From NCBI GenBank assembly GCA_004352715.1, contig SCFE01000040.1, positions 946,078 to 1,010,077 on the forward strand: a DNA stretch of 64,000 nucleotides, written 5' to 3'. This stretch comes from Hofstenia miamia (Eukaryota > Xenacoelomorpha > Acoela). Below, piece by piece: positions 63,961-64,000 of the stretch (positions are counted from its first letter, which is position 1; every line of letters starts with the position of its first letter). The notes beneath the pieces are model-generated. The model searched no databases, was not told where the DNA came from, and saw nothing but the letters and a program-made list of their open reading frames with translations. The translations under genes and the position numbers were made by a program.

Positions 63961-64000
63961 AACTGTGAAAAAACTGGATTTTGCATCCTGAATCTTCAAG

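Noticed and set aside
1-64000. CRISPR arrays, bacterial operons or riboswitches
   Set aside because: No regularly spaced repeats with unique spacers. The introns and elements are eukaryotic, and the repeats are microsatellites or transposons.

Overview
The window is AT-rich, intron-rich invertebrate (metazoan) DNA from a gapped draft assembly. Evidence is a split host gene with GT-AG introns and a dense mix of animal-type mobile elements (Tc1, mariner, piggyBac-like, pogo/Tigger-like, Penelope-like, Ty3/gypsy and many CR1/L2/jockey-type LINEs). Nothing seen fixes the phylum or species. About 5.7 kb is N, in ten gaps (four of exactly 1000 N); three further single N marks sit at suspicious duplications.

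Positions 1-22 kb are a transposon graveyard without a recognised host gene. They hold LINE remnants on both strands, two inverted copies of one LTR family (6.7 and 16.7 kb), piggyBac-like remnants, a tRNA-like SINE candidate, a damaged Tc1 element (20.7-22.1 kb), and an unassigned 2.5-kb element (9.46-11.99 kb) with about 260-bp terminal inverted repeats around a long broken reading frame I cannot place. That element is the best candidate for something undescribed.

Positions 22.8-61.4 kb on the + strand carry one host gene: an inositol polyphosphate 5-phosphatase of the OCRL/INPP5B type. Fifteen exons (the last tentative) chain with compatible splice phases and give, in order, the end of a PH-like domain, a linker, a complete 5-phosphatase catalytic domain, an ASH domain and the start of a RhoGAP-like domain. 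The first exon(s) and the 3' end were not found. Its introns are swollen by transposons. The largest, about 18 kb (34030-51985), holds two dead mariners, a Penelope-like fragment, a pogo/Tigger end and a young Ty3/gypsy element (41579-48754). That gypsy has near-identical 221-bp LTRs, a TACAT target duplication, a 1108-residue Gag-Pol frame and what looks like a self-priming primer-binding site. The last long intron holds a near-complete but broken LINE (54.2-58.3 kb) and a short rosa-like mariner relative in TA-repeat DNA.

Positions 61.4-64 kb return to repeats: a decayed minus-strand LINE and a plus-strand LINE split by a 220-bp TA-flanked MITE. Only the phosphatase gene and the gypsy Gag-Pol look functional. 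All other coding matches carry stops, frameshifts or truncations.
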